Below are positions 1-11,569 of a DNA stretch of 59,133 nucleotides, piece by piece. Where the stretch lies: positions 1 to 59,133 of the forward strand of contig JAAAJB010000161.1 of the NCBI GenBank assembly GCA_016098155.1. Direction: 5' to 3'. Both the position numbers and the translations under genes were made by a program. Origin of the DNA: Actinomortierella ambigua (Eukaryota; Mortierellomycota; Mortierellomycetes; Mortierellales; Mortierellaceae). How positions within the stretch are numbered: the stretch's first letter is position 1; each line of letters opens with the position of its first letter. The notes below the pieces were generated by a model that made no database searches, had not been told where the DNA came from, and saw only the letters and a list, made by a program, of their open reading frames with translations.

Positions 1-749
1 ATTTACCAATGTTGCGCACTCTCAATATGGGTGGAAATTGCGCTTTTCCTCTCCACCCTAGATCACTCGAGACGATGGGCAATTTGGAAAGTCTGAATCT
101 CCACACGAATATTATGGGAGGTCAATATGTGATGCCCATGCCTAGTCCAGCTTTATCTCAGCTGGATGCTCTGTGGACGTGGGATTGGCACATTCCCAAT
201 CTGAGCGAACTCAGTCTCGAAGGCATTCATGCCGCTCGATTCTGGTTTGGGGCGCTGTCATACCTGCCTAGCCTCCAATCCTTGTATCTGGAAATTGGTG
301 GTCATCGGCGTCGACTCAATGTCAGCCAACGAGCAGGCGACAGCCACCACAACCAAGCGGCACAAGTGGTGGCATCGAGTCTGGCCGAACTGGACATTGA
401 CGGCAGATTCATATGCTCGGACGAGGACCTTACAGACTTGCTGCAGCATTACTGCCCACAGCTCCGCTCGTTGAGGATTTGTGAAGTAGGTGGATTCAAG
501 ACGTCGACCTTGGTGGCGGCCGCTGTGAATTGCTCGACGCTGGCACGTCTGGTCTCCTCGAGGGTTTTACGACGGAAGGATCGGCGTGCGTTCAACCTGA
601 AGCAGGCCAACCCTGGGCCGTATAACCGTGAGATGTTTAGGACGACGATGCTCGAATTGAAAAAGTACATTTATCAGGGCCCAACGACATATCGACCGGA
701 TTGCTTAATGACCTTTGCCAACGACTACTTTCTTCTACTTCGAGAATAA
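1..749 (+). CDS. LRR / F-box-type protein, C-terminal part (5' end outside window)
   Basis: Partial gene. The reading frame is open to the left edge (the codons just before the first ATG at 9 contain no stop), so the true start lies outside the window. About 246 C-terminal residues are visible. They contain irregular leucine-rich segments of the type LRTLNM, LESLNLH, LSELSLEG, LQSLYLE, LAELDI and LRSLRI, roughly 25-30 residues apart. This is the usual look of the ligand-binding half of fungal F-box/LRR proteins, which recruit substrates to SCF ubiquitin ligases. The F-box itself is not visible, so that role is inferred. A C-terminal basic segment (residues about 185-215) follows the last repeat. 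The stop lies only 101 bases before the MFAP1 start codon on the same strand, so the intergenic space is very tight. Confidence 0.6.
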   Translation, partial: LPMLRTLNMGGNCAFPLHPRSLETMGNLESLNLHTNIMGGQYVMPMPSPALSQLDALWTWDWHIPNLSELSLEGIHAARFWFGALSYLPSLQSLYLEIGGHRRRLNVSQRAGDSHHNQAAQVVASSLAELDIDGRFICSDEDLTDLLQHYCPQLRSLRICEVGGFKTSTLVAAAVNCSTLARLVSSRVLRRKDRRAFNLKQANPGPYNREMFRTTMLELKKYIYQGPTTYRPDCLMTFANDYFLLLRE

Positions 750-850
750 TTTAAGGGCGCTTGCAAATTACCCTAAAAATGAAGAAAAAAAAAGGTCCCA
801 AATTTCATTTCCATGCAAAATTTTACTCTCTCTCTGAAGCCGTTGACAAC

Positions 851-2935
851 ATGACATCCAAGCGTGTGGGCCTCCCCTCGGCCACATCCTCATCCAGCAA
901 TGCATCACTACAGCCAGTCAAGGTGCAGCGCTACCGTGCTGGCCAGGTGCCGGAGGGCTACGTCGATCCAGCATTAGAATCGTCTGATGAAGAAGACGAG
1001 GAGCAGCAACAGCTCCGTGGTAATGCACGTGGAAGAGGCACAGGTGGCATTCAGTTGTCGATCGGTGAAGGAGACCAACCAAGGCAGGCATATCAGGTGC
1101 TCAACATGGACAAGATGACTCAGGAGCGGCGACAGGAACAGAGCAAACAGTCGTTACCCGTCGATACCACAGGAGACCGTCGTCTGGCTCGCCTACAAGC
1201 CTTGCAGCAACAGCAACAACAAGGCGATCACCGAAGCAGACGTCGAAGGGCGTCGTCAGACGAGGAAGAGGAGAGCGAGGACGAGTCTGATGGAGGTCGT
1301 AGTGATGAGGAAGAGGCTGCATTACGCCGCCGCCAGGCAGCTCGTGCACGCCGTCATGAAGAGGAGCAAGAGGAGCTATGGGGACATGGTGAGGAGGAGG
1401 AGGAGGAGTCAGACGACGAAGAGGAGAAGCGGAAAGGCCGGTCGAGACGCGGTGATGAAGATGTGAGTATTTTGCTATGGCATGAAGCGTATCATCCCAG
1501 AGAACTCGGTCTACAGAGTGGAACCCTAATGCCTTGCCATTTGTCATTTTATAGGAGAGCGAAGATTCATCAGAGTACACATCAGGATCAGAAGAAGAGT
1601 CGTCCGAGGATGAAATGGCCGCACGGCGAAAACTAGTTAAGCCTGTCTTTGTGCCAAAGTAATGCTACTATGAGGGACCTGATGCCTATGCGTGGTTTTT
1701 TTTCTCTTTCCCCTCTTTGTTTGTTACATGTCACTCACATACGGGTTTGTCGTTTTGCATTCTCTTACATCTGAAATAGATCCCAGCGAACAACAATCGA
1801 TGAGAGCTCGCGACCGGAAGTAGCGGAGGAGCTGGCAGAGAGAGAGCGAGAGGCAGAAAAGGAGGAGCGAAGGAAAGAATCGCATCAAATGCTGAAGGAT
1901 TACATTGCACGATCAGCAGCAGAAGAGGTGCCTGATGTCGAAGACGATATGAATGTGGTCGATGACACTGATGGCCTGGATGAAGAGGCCGAGATTGAAG
2001 CATGGAGGCTACGTGAGTTGAAGCGCATCAAGCGAGACCGCGAAGAACTTGAAGCGTAAGTCCAAAAAAAAAATATGAATGTGATGCGATGAACACATTT
2101 ACCACACCCACTTCATATTCTTAACCTCCCTTTTGGTTTTTGATCTACAACATAGACGAGAGGCGGAAAAGACAGAGCTTGAGCGCCGACGGAATTTGAC
2201 AGAGGAGGAGCGTGTCAAGGAAGATATGGCGTATCTCGCCAAGAAGCGAGAAGAGGAAGGACCCAAGGTCAAAGGATCCATCGAGAAGTATCACCACAAA
2301 GGTGCCTTCTTTATGGTAGGTAGCACAGTGGCAGGAGGCTATCCCCAGTTCAGTTTACATTGTGAATATCCTGCTAACATTGGAGCTTTTTTTTTTTTTT
2401 TTTTGCATGATAGGATACAGACGAGGCTATTTTGAAGCGCAGCACCAACGAGGCAAGACCGGATGCGATCAGGGATATGAAGAGCTTGCCCAAGGTGTTG
2501 CAAGTCAAGAATTTTGGCAGGGCTGGCCAGACCAAATACACAACCCTCAAGGACCAGGACACGTCTCAAAAATCGGGTTGGTCTGATCCGCGGGCGAGAC
2601 ATCTGCAGCAAAAGTTTAGTTTTGCAGGAATGCGGACGGAGGACGCTCTCATCGTCAAAAAGACAACCGACCGCAACCGCTCTGGCCCTCGGAAACCGGG
2701 CTATGGCTCACGATACGACCAGGGATCGTCATACGTCGATCGCGATGCAGATCGAGGCGATAGGCACTATAGCAGTGACCGACGGGATGATCGACGGGAA
2801 GATCGACGGGATGACCGAGGCCGTGGCCATGACCGCGATCGCGAGTATGGCCGCGATCGTGATAGAGAGAGGGACCGCGGCCGTGATCGGGACCGTGATT
2901 ATGACCGCGACGACTACAAGCGCCGGAGGCATTGA
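851..2935 (+). CDS. MFAP1: Microfibrillar-associated protein 1 (MFAP1) homologue, spliceosomal factor
   Basis: Five exons: 851-1462, 1555-1658, 1780-2055, 2156-2315, 2414-2935, giving 557 residues. All introns are GT-AG and the phases agree. The family is a nuclear component of the spliceosomal B complex, needed for pre-mRNA splicing. The N-terminal two thirds are very acidic and charged, with long Glu/Asp and Arg runs. The conserved C-terminal block carries [18 protein letters not shown] and [19 protein letters not shown], characteristic of MFAP1, then a [13 protein letters not shown] segment. The tail (last ~90 residues) is a dense RD/RE/RR dipeptide tract like those of SR-type splicing proteins. 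The start at 851 was chosen because upstream in-frame codons look like leader sequence and the methionine precedes the conserved N-terminus. Intron 4 contains an uninterrupted poly-T run just before its acceptor. Confidence 0.88.
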
Positions 2936-3182
2936 ACTACCTTGCTTGTCCCTGCGGGGCAAGACAATAAACAGTGAAACAGATCCCTCCTCCACTGAAG
3001 TCTAGCAAAATTATTCTGCTCGAGTGTCGTTAAGCCACCCATCCGAAATTGGTTTTGATGCTTTCAGTCCCAGGAACCATGAACGCGTTTTCTCTGTGCC
3101 TTTTTGTTGTTGTTGGACCCCCTTTACTCTCTCTCTCTCTCTCCATACCATACTTCTTCACGCATTGGCGTCTGCTGCTGCT

Positions 3183-6128
3183 ATGGAGAACAACGAAACC
3201 AAGAACCCCGAGCTAAATCGCTCTGTAAGAACTCAGACTGATGGTTCCATGTCAATAAATGCCCTCACCTCTCCTTGTTTGCTCACAATTTTGCATGAAA
3301 CCATTGCATGCCTCTAGATTTCAAAACTGAGGCAGCCCACGACATTTGCGCGGTCGGCGTCGTCGACTGCCATTTCTGCTGCTGTGGCTGTCGCCAAGGC
3401 TGCTGGTGAACAAGTGGACATCCCCTCTGAGCCCAAGCGGCCGTTGTCTAGCAGCACCAACAATAACCACGGCACCAGCACTGTCCTAGGCGTGAAACGT
3501 GAAGCTGAACAGCGAGCCATCAACAAGCGCGCCAAAGTGGTGCACGAACCAGAGAAGAAGACTGTAGGCGCTCCTTCAAGGCCACTCGTCACCACCACGA
3601 GAGCACCCCCTGCTACACGAACTGGGGCAACCGTATCAACACGATCGACTGCCACCGCCCCAAAGCCCCCTGTCGGGCGCGTCAACCGACCAACGACGAC
3701 CACAGTATCGACAACACGATCATCAGTGGCTGCACAGAGGTCGACCAATATGACCTCAACAGCACAGCGACGGGCTGGCACACCGGCCACCACCAGCTCC
3801 GCCCGTACAACGACCACTTCTTCCAGGACGGTGACTTCATCGAGAACGACCTCTACATCCAGCAGGGCCTCTTCTCGAGGTAGCTCTGTGCAGCCTCAAT
3901 CGGCGCCTGAGACCGCATCAGCCCCACCTTCTGGATCGACCCCATCATCCACAACAATAGGAGGAGCATCGGGAGGTGATCTGGACACTGTTTTTGAATT
4001 ACCCAAGAAGAAAAAGCGGCCCGCCTGGGACACCAAGGGGCGATTGGAGGACATGGAGGAGCTGACATCGATCATGCGACAGCATTTGCAGACATCCAAC
4101 AGCAATCAGTCAGAAATGAAGAACATGCTGGCCTCGAGCGAAAGTAAGATCGCTGAGCTCGAGACCTTTCGCAAGAGTCTCGAGAGCAAAGTGCAAGTCA
4201 AGGAGACGGAGAACCAGGACATCCTTCGCAAGATGCAAAATGTCGAGCATGACTTGCAGTTGACGGCTCGGAGGCATGAGGATGAGATCCGGTCGCTAAA
4301 GTCGCAGCATTCGATGGAGGTTGAGCAGCTCAAAATGACCCAAGCACGGCTCAAGGAGGAGACCGAGCGGATCGAAGCCAAGCTGAAAGCCACCAATCTT
4401 CAGCTAGAGCAGCAGCAGATGGATAATGTGCAATTGCGTGCTACTATCTCGACGCAATCATCCAACTGTCTTGCTCTTGAGAGCGACAACCGTGCGCTCA
4501 AAATGAAGATCGAGGTAAAGCAGAATGCAATGCAGGGTGGCACACGATTCTAGATAGTTTGTCAGACTTTGAGCAACTAATTCTCTCTTTATTTTTTCTT
4601 CCGATTGTTCATTTGGACTCACTTAGCGAACGGAGAATACTCTAGCTCAACGAGAAGCGACGATTGAGGACCTGGAAAAGCAGTTGGCAGCGTCACAGGC
4701 GACAGTACAGGACCTGGAGCAAAAGATCCGCAACGAAGAGACGATCCGACGGCGGCTACACAACACCATCCAGGAGCTCAAGGGCAACATTCGAGTCTTT
4801 TGCCGCGTTCGTCCAATCCTCAGTCCTTCAGACACTACATCGCCGACCAGCAAGGCCGAGACGACAAGTGCTGTTATCCGATACCCCGATCAGGAAGGTC
4901 GCGAAATTGAGTTTTCGCAGGCTTCTGAGACGATCACAGGCACACAAGTCTCCAAGACATACCCCTTCACATTCGACAAGGTGTTTCAACCGGCATCGAC
5001 GCAGGAGGATGTTTTTGAGGAGATTTCTCAGTTGGTGCAGTCTGCACTGGACGGTTATAATGTCTGCATCTTTGCCTATGGTCAAACAGGCAGTGGCAAG
5101 ACTTTCACGATGGAGGGTCCACCGAATGCAGGTGACAAGGATATTGGTATGATTCCACGGTCGGTGATGCAGGTATACGAGAACGCCAAGAGGCTCGAGG
5201 ACAAGGGCTGGAAATATACGATGGAGGGTCAATATGTCGAGATCTACAACGAGACCATTAATGACTTGCTGGGCAATCCTGGCGACACTGGCAAAAAGTA
5301 TGAGATTCGGCATGGTCCTTCTGGGAAGACGACCATCACGGACATTACGACGACGGTTCTCACCACCCCCGCCAAGGTTGAGGCTCTACTGAAGAAGGCG
5401 GCCCAAAATCGCGCATTTGCTTCGACCAACATGAACGAGCGATCTTCCCGGAGTCATTGGTATGTTTACCTTGATTGACAATGTTATTGGAGAAAGGAGT
5501 TGTGTGGTTTTTGCTGGATTCCTTCTCTGTTCGCAATGTGTAGCTAACGCCCCTGTAATATCTGTTATAGTGTGTTCACGCTTCGGCTTTCAGGAACAAA
5601 CTCCATCACAGACGAATCGAGTGAAGGCATCCTAAACTTGATTGATCTGGCTGGATCTGAGCGACTCTCGCAGTCTGGTGCTACAGGCGACCGACTCCGA
5701 GAGACACAGGCAATTAACAAAAGTCTGAGCTGCTTAGGCGATGTCATCCAAGCCATCTCCAACAAGGATTCACATGTTCCATACCGCAACTCGAAGGTAT
5801 GTAGTCCACGCTATGTCTTAATGGAGGGGTGTTCCTAGTTGTGCTATTGTTTTCTAATTCACCGTCTGCTCTGCTATCACCGCCTTTTTTTTTTTTTTTT
5901 TTCCTTTTGCAGTTGACCTATCTTCTTCAACACTCGCTGGGCGGCAACTCTAAGACGCTCATGTTTGTCAATATTTCGCCGCTGCTGAGCAATTTTAACG
6001 AGACTCTGTGCTCTTTACGGTTTGCTACCAAGGTGAATGCCTGTACGATCGGCACAGCCACCAAGCGTGCCGTCAAGTCAAGTGCTGCCAGCAATGGTAC
6101 TCTCGGATCCTCGATCTCGTCATCCTGA
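3183..6128 (+). CDS. Kinesin-14 family C-terminal motor (Kar3/Klp2/KIFC1 type)
   Basis: Five exons: 3183-3224, 3318-4514, 4627-5459, 5571-5796, 5913-6128, giving 837 residues. It is a minus-end-directed microtubule motor acting on spindle and nuclear positioning. Residues 1-190 are Ser/Thr/Pro/Arg-rich and disordered. A basic NLS-like PKKKKR follows, then about 230 residues of heptad-rich coiled coil. The kinesin-14 neck ([15 protein letters not shown]) is at about residue 467, directly before a C-terminal motor. All nucleotide-binding motifs are present: P-loop GQTGSGKT (~565), switch I NERSSRSH and switch II DLAGSER. The family-typical [23 protein letters not shown] is rebuilt exactly across the last intron, which supports the splice sites. 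The first exon is only 42 nt. The neck-then-motor order at the C-terminus is what separates kinesin-14 from plus-end kinesins. Confidence 0.92.
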
Positions 6129-6516
6129 GAGAAAAAAAAAAAAAGAAACACACAGCTGGACTGTTGGTCGACCCCTTCACCATGTTCCCAAAGGCCTCGC
6201 CATCGTCCTCCTTTGTCTACGATTCCGTAATGTTACATAGTTTGCTAGACCATCACCCTCATCTTCCTCCCGCCTTTCTCTCTCTTTGCTTAAAACCTTT
6301 TGTACCAATATATAACGTCTGTACCATTCTTTTTTTTTCTTGATTTTTATTGGTGTGTTTCCTTTGCCCTGGCCATGTCCCTTTTTTCTCTGTTCTCAAA
6401 TGTCATTTCTCACTTGCGCTGTGAGTGAGATGGTGCCCCTAATTTTTTTGCCCCTGACGTTTAAAGAAGGAGGGGAAGGGGGGGGGAGAGCACGCTGTTG
6501 TCCCTCCAAGTAGCAA
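6129..6516. other. Intergenic, between convergent genes
   Basis: 3' region shared by the kinesin (+) and Myb (-) genes. It holds an A-rich run just after the kinesin stop, pyrimidine-rich stretches and a G/A-rich patch near 6470-6490. I see no gene. Confidence 0.6.
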
Positions 6517-9500
6517 CTACTTCTTGTGCTTCTTCTTGCCCTGATGTTGGTGCAGTTGCGACTGGCGCAAGCCTCTCGTCTTGACGATCTGTTCATGCAC
6601 GCGACGTTTCGCCTCGATGCGCTCGGCCTTGACGGTGAGCTGGACCCAGCGGGTGCGGCACTGGCGCTGGGTGCGTCCGGGCATCCACTCGGAGATCTTG
6701 ATCCAACATTTGGAACACTCTTGGACGGCACGCTCCAGCAGGGCGTCTTCGACCGCAGACCAGGGACCGCGCCGCACGCGTGGGTCGAGAGCCTCGGCCC
6801 AGCGGGCTTGTGCTTGGATGCCAAGACGGTGGCCGAGGGGACCCTTGGTGGTAGTGATGGTGGTAGGGGTAAGGATGGGGTGGCGAAGGCCGATTTGGTG
6901 CTGACGTTGGTCACCAGTGTAGTCGTCATCACCACCATCCTCTTCCCCCTCCATCTCTGTAGCTGCTGCTGCTGCTGAAGCTCCTGTAGCGGTAGAAGTG
7001 AGTGGGCGAGGGGTCATGCGCAAGACGAGTTGGTTCCAGGGGATGTTGGCTACAGTGGCATCGACCAGGCGCTCATACTCTTCGAGACTGCCGGAAAACC
7101 AATCAGGAAGCCCTCGAGCGCGACGCTCGACAGGGTCGTCTGGGTTGTGGAGGGCCATGACCTCGTAAAAGACTTTTTGTATCGACCAGTCTTCCTCGCC
7201 TTCAGTCTCGAGGGTGGCGGGGAGTGGCGGTGGCGCCAGAAGGACAAGGTGGCCTTGCTCAGCAAGGTACTGGTCCACGAGTGCCATCAGCTCCCGGTCC
7301 TCTTCGGGCGTCCAACGGCCACGCCGGACACCGAGCATGGGTGATGTCTCGGGAGCAATGACCTCTGTCGAGGCGGTGGCGAGGGACAACGACGACGAGG
7401 AGGAGCAAGAGTAAAGAGAAGAAGAAGGTGTGGTGCTGGAGGAAAAAGTGGGATAGAGCATATGCGGAAGAGTCTCCCTCAAGGTGGACATGGTGGAACA
7501 CGATGATGCGCTTCGGCTTCTGTTTTGTTTTGGAGGTGGGGGAGGATGCTCTAGTGGTTGTTGTCCCTGTGGTTGAGGTGGGAGTGGGTGTTGCAGTTGG
7601 TCCGTCGAGCCAGTCGTGAAAGAGTCGAATGACGCGCCCCTCTTATTGTTGGTAGCGACGCTGCCCATCTTTCGTGCGCGACGCTGTTCGGCCAGAACCT
7701 TGGACCATCGTGCATGGCATTGTGTCGGCGATCGTGTAGGCACCATGGACGCGACGAGGAACCAATCCAATGGGGGAGACGAGAGCGAAGACGAGGATGA
7801 CATCTGGAGTTGGTGCGTCGCTGCCTGCACCGCTTCTGCCAGCTGTCGATCCTCCTGGATGGTCCAGCGGGCGTAGGCAGTCATCTGTCTCCGCTTGTAT
7901 GGAGCAGCAAGATTCGGCGGAGGAAAGTAAACAGGCGAACGAGTCACCATGTCGGGTGAGCACACGTGAGCTGGGGAAAGCTCTGGTGCACTATGGCCGC
8001 CAAGCTCAACATGGTCTGAAAGGCCGTCCATCTCTTCAAAGGACATGGGTGAATCCATTGCTTGGGTCGCGTAAATCGTAAAGTCAGAGGATAGTACTGG
8101 TGCGTCCCGTGAAAGCACAGAGGCGATAGACGGTATGTTGAGAGCAAGCGTCGAGGGCAGAATTTCATGTGGAGGCCAAAGCTGCTGATTGTGCTGCGCA
8201 TGGAAGACCGATACCCCATGCGAAGACGGGGGGATCAAAGTGCTGCTACAAACACGCCGCACTTGGCTACCCCCAGCCATGCTCTATTATTCGTTTAAAG
8301 AAAAAAACACAGTGATGTGAGACTACCAGAAAGTCGAAAAAGAACCAGATGTGCGTAATGTGGTCAAGGTGGTTTAGAGTTTAGTTTTGAAATACCTGAT
8401 GAGCACCATGAAAGGACATTGTGCGCTGGGAGAGTGCGCCAGAAGTCACCACCTGAGAGGTTGAAATGTCGCCGAAGCTGGTGCTTCGGGCCCTGGTGTG
8501 AAGGGGGAGGGGTGAACCACGGGGGGCACCAAGAGTTCCTACAGCTGGGAGAGGGCTCTGAAAGTAGGATCGAGCACGAAGTGCATCCGTACAGTGCACA
8601 TCCATTGGGTCACCCATGGTTGGAATCTGTGGCGCTAACATAAAACTCTGGTTCGGATGGTACTCCTGCTCTGGCTGGCTCAAATTGCATGTGGGGTGAT
8701 AGGATGGTTCAATACGAGCACCTGAGTCTCTGGCTCGCTGAGATTGTTGCTGAAAAGCAAGCATGGGTGTGGATACTTCGCTGGCCAAGAATAGACCCTG
8801 ACGAAGCGAGGCACTCGAAGTGTCCACAGCAGGACACCCATCGATGGGCAGCCACGGTTCGACAGTGCCACTGGTCCGCATGGGAATCCCTGAGCCTGTG
8901 GCAGACGGAAAATCGACAGCCACTTGGAGGGAGCTGTTGATAACGGTATCAGGAACCGATGCCGTCAAGAGAGTTGCCTGAGAAGGTTGATAATCGCCAT
9001 TTACCACCTGGGAGACGACGGTTTCACTACTCTCAATGGAAAGTTTGTTCGTCGAATCTTCTGTCTCAGGTAGTAGGGCAACAGTTGCACCCATCAAGTC
9101 CAAGTCGCCGCTAATACTAAGATCCAAGGACGAAAGGGAGGCTGTGGACGGATCAGAGAGGTACATCCCTACGGAAGCGACGGACTCTGCAGACTGGTAA
9201 AGATAGTTGGGGGTCTCTAAAGAGGCTGTTGAGTAGCAGATGGTGTCAAAGTTCAAATCGAGCTGGTAAAACGGTTGCCCAGTGGCTGAATCAGGAAGGC
9301 TCTGCAAAGCGAAACCGGAGAGATCCAGCGTAAACTCCGAGGTGGAGACCATGGTAGCGTGAGAAAGCGACAGAAGAGACTGGCTCGGTTGGCCATTGGC
9401 GCTAGAGTCCGTCGTGGGAATGGCACAGTTGGATGGATCCATAGTAGACGAGAAGGATGTTGTACTGGCGCCATCGACCTGCGGCTGAACGAAGGGCTTT

Positions 9501-9520
9501 ATGAGAGTTGGATTGTCCAT
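6517..9520 (-). CDS. Myb/SANT-repeat DNA-binding protein (three repeats, second one interrupted)
   Basis: Two exons on the minus strand: 9520-8396 and 8283-6517, giving 963 residues. The intron is read as CAG|GTATTT ... AATAATAG|AGC and keeps the frame, joining two long open frames that would otherwise look like separate genes. Residues 1-375 are Ser/Thr/Pro-rich and lack recognisable domains, like an activation region. The C-terminal half has three Myb-type repeats. R1 begins ARWTIQEDRQL and ends QCHARWSKVL. R2 begins RRGRWTPEEDREL but its later helices (IPWNQLVLRM, then QAQARWAEAL) are split by long insertions. R3 is compact, from RRGPWSAVEDALLE to RQCRTRWVQL. A Lys-rich tail (KKKHKK) follows. 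It probably acts in the nucleus as a sequence-specific regulator (inference from the fold). The start at 9520 was preferred over an upstream in-frame ATG at 9679, whose extra 53 residues read like leader sequence. Confidence 0.78.
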
Positions 9521-11569
9521 GTTGGTAAGGATGGAGGTGGGTGAGGCAAAAGATCCGAATGGGCGAAAGGTGGGGTGGAGAATGAGAAGGAGGACAAAAC
9601 AGACAAGTTGCGGATGACATTGGAATATTCCTGGCGTCCGAGAGGTCGACTGCTTGTGAACAAGCGGTGTTTGCAGCATCGGTCATTTCCACACTCTAGT
9701 AGTCGTGCCTAACCCGTTGCTCATATTCAAAAAGATTGACGGTAGGTCCAGCTCATCTGGCCATGCTACCAATTATTGTGAGGGCCTTTTACAGAGTGTA
9801 TGTAGTTGATACTCGCATCGACAAACTGATGAACATACACACAGCCCTCGAGTCGAGCACGATCCTTCATTTTCAATCACACCAATGAGGATCTCCAGCC
9901 CCAGCAGTATTGGGAGGGGGGGACCAAAAAAGGCTGTATGTGGTAAAACTTTATTGGCAAAGCCTTCTTGCAGAGCACAGAGAATGAAGGAGTGAGAGAG
10001 GGAGAAGGTGATCGTGAAACTTGGGTGTGTTTCCTGTGGTACATACCACACGAAGGATCGAGGTGGCCTTGGCAATGCAAGCTTGAGCTTCTCCACGCAC
10101 CAACAGCCTAGTCGTGGCCTATTCCATCGTGGTATTCGAAAAGAGCTCTCACCTCCGCCCCCCCCCTCCCCAGAGCACAGCCGAGATAGTCCAAGAGATC
10201 TGCCGAGAGTTGTAATATCATACTGCTGTGGGGCGTGGAAAAGCCTTGGCCAAATGGAGTAATATTTGCATACAATATTGTTTGTATGGGTTCGGCGTAG
10301 CATGCGAGCGATGAGAGCGTGAGAGAGACGAAGGGGCTGAGGTTGTATGCTCTCTCTAGGCAAGTTGTGGTGGTGGATTGGTGTGATGGCCAAAGGAGGC
10401 TAAAGAGATTAGATTCACTTTGGTCCATCCAGAAACTAACAAGGTCATCGCCCCCAGCTAGCCTGACTCACGCGAGAGCCACTGTCTACAGCCTATATTT
10501 TTTTTTGCATAGTGCAATGCCTGAGCACCAGAGCACTTAGCGGATCTATCAATGGAGGGAGGTGTGTGGTTTTTTTTTTTTTTTTTTTTTTTTTGGGTTC
10601 TTTGAATATTTTGCTTTTTTGAACGAAGNNNNNNNNNNTTTTTTTTTTTTTACTTAGAACGATGTGTGTACGTAAGAGGAGCCAGTATGAGATTGCAAAG
10701 GAGGATGGAAGGGGGACAGGTAGGCCTTGAACACGCGCGTGGGATGTCTTGGAACATATGATTTAAATAACGAACTATCAGTGGCTGAGCATAGAGAGAG
10801 GGGAGATAAATAACCGTATAGACGACGTGAATATCCAGGGAGGGATGGGTGCAAGAGAAGCAGCGGGGAGAAGGAGGATAGAAAGGGCTGGAGGGGCAGT
10901 CTCGGTGCGGACTTGACACGGTCTGGCGTGAGCGGCTCTCGAGTCGAGGGAGCGATGGAGCGAGTGGAGGAAGGTATGTTTTTTTATCCTCACTGACGAG
11001 GATACATGCGGTTTTTCTTGTTCTTCGCTTGTTTCTGTACACCAGCGAACGACCACCAAACAAAAGCAGTCAGCAATGTCCAGCCAGTTTGGCTCAGACA
11101 AAACATTTGTATTGTTTCTCCACTCTCCAAGGAAGAGAGTCTCATCCTCCCTTTTTCTTCCTGGTTTGACAACACTGCGCTCTTTCCATCCTCTCTCTCT
11201 TTCTCTGTCTCTCACTCTCACTCTCTCTCTTACTTTCTCCTCTTTCTCCCTTTTCACCACAGCAGCGCCTTTCGTACGCCTGCCCAGCCTTATCCTCCAT
11301 CATTCGGCACAGCCAACAAAAAACAGCCGCACAGGATTGATTCTCTCTCCCCCTCCGCTTGTCCTCTGCTCTCTAGCGGACCCTGGCTTTTCTCCTCCCT
11401 TCTTGGCCTTTGTGTTGTCAGTCCTGTTTGCCCTGTTCTCCGATAAACAACAGGCAGGCACTTGGTGACATTATAAAGGGCGGCCTCCAACCATCTCCTA
11501 CTCCACACTGCCCGCCACCACCGTCGCTCGTTCTTTTGTCTCCATCCAAAATCAACCTCACTTTCAAAT
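9521..11569. other. Intergenic, divergent promoter region with gap
   Basis: About 2 kb between the divergently transcribed Myb gene and the C1orf74-like gene. It holds a 25-base poly-T run (10570-10594), an N gap followed by more T, and C/T-rich tracts (11190-11270 and 11340-11400) close to the downstream start. Short open frames on both strands lack splice logic or family similarity. I see no gene. Confidence 0.55.
10629..10638. other. Assembly gap (10 N)
   Basis: Ten N bases directly followed by a T homopolymer and preceded, about 35 bases away, by another long T run. The round number suggests a placeholder of unknown true size. Confidence 0.95.

Noticed and set aside
1101..1580. 159-residue minus-strand open frame inside MFAP1
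   Set aside because: Antisense shadow of the acidic, purine-rich MFAP1 coding sequence.
8396..9679. 432-residue minus-strand open frame as a separate gene
   Set aside because: It ends exactly at a GT donor and joins in frame to the Myb open frame through a short GT-AG intron. It is treated as exon 1 of that gene, starting at 9520.
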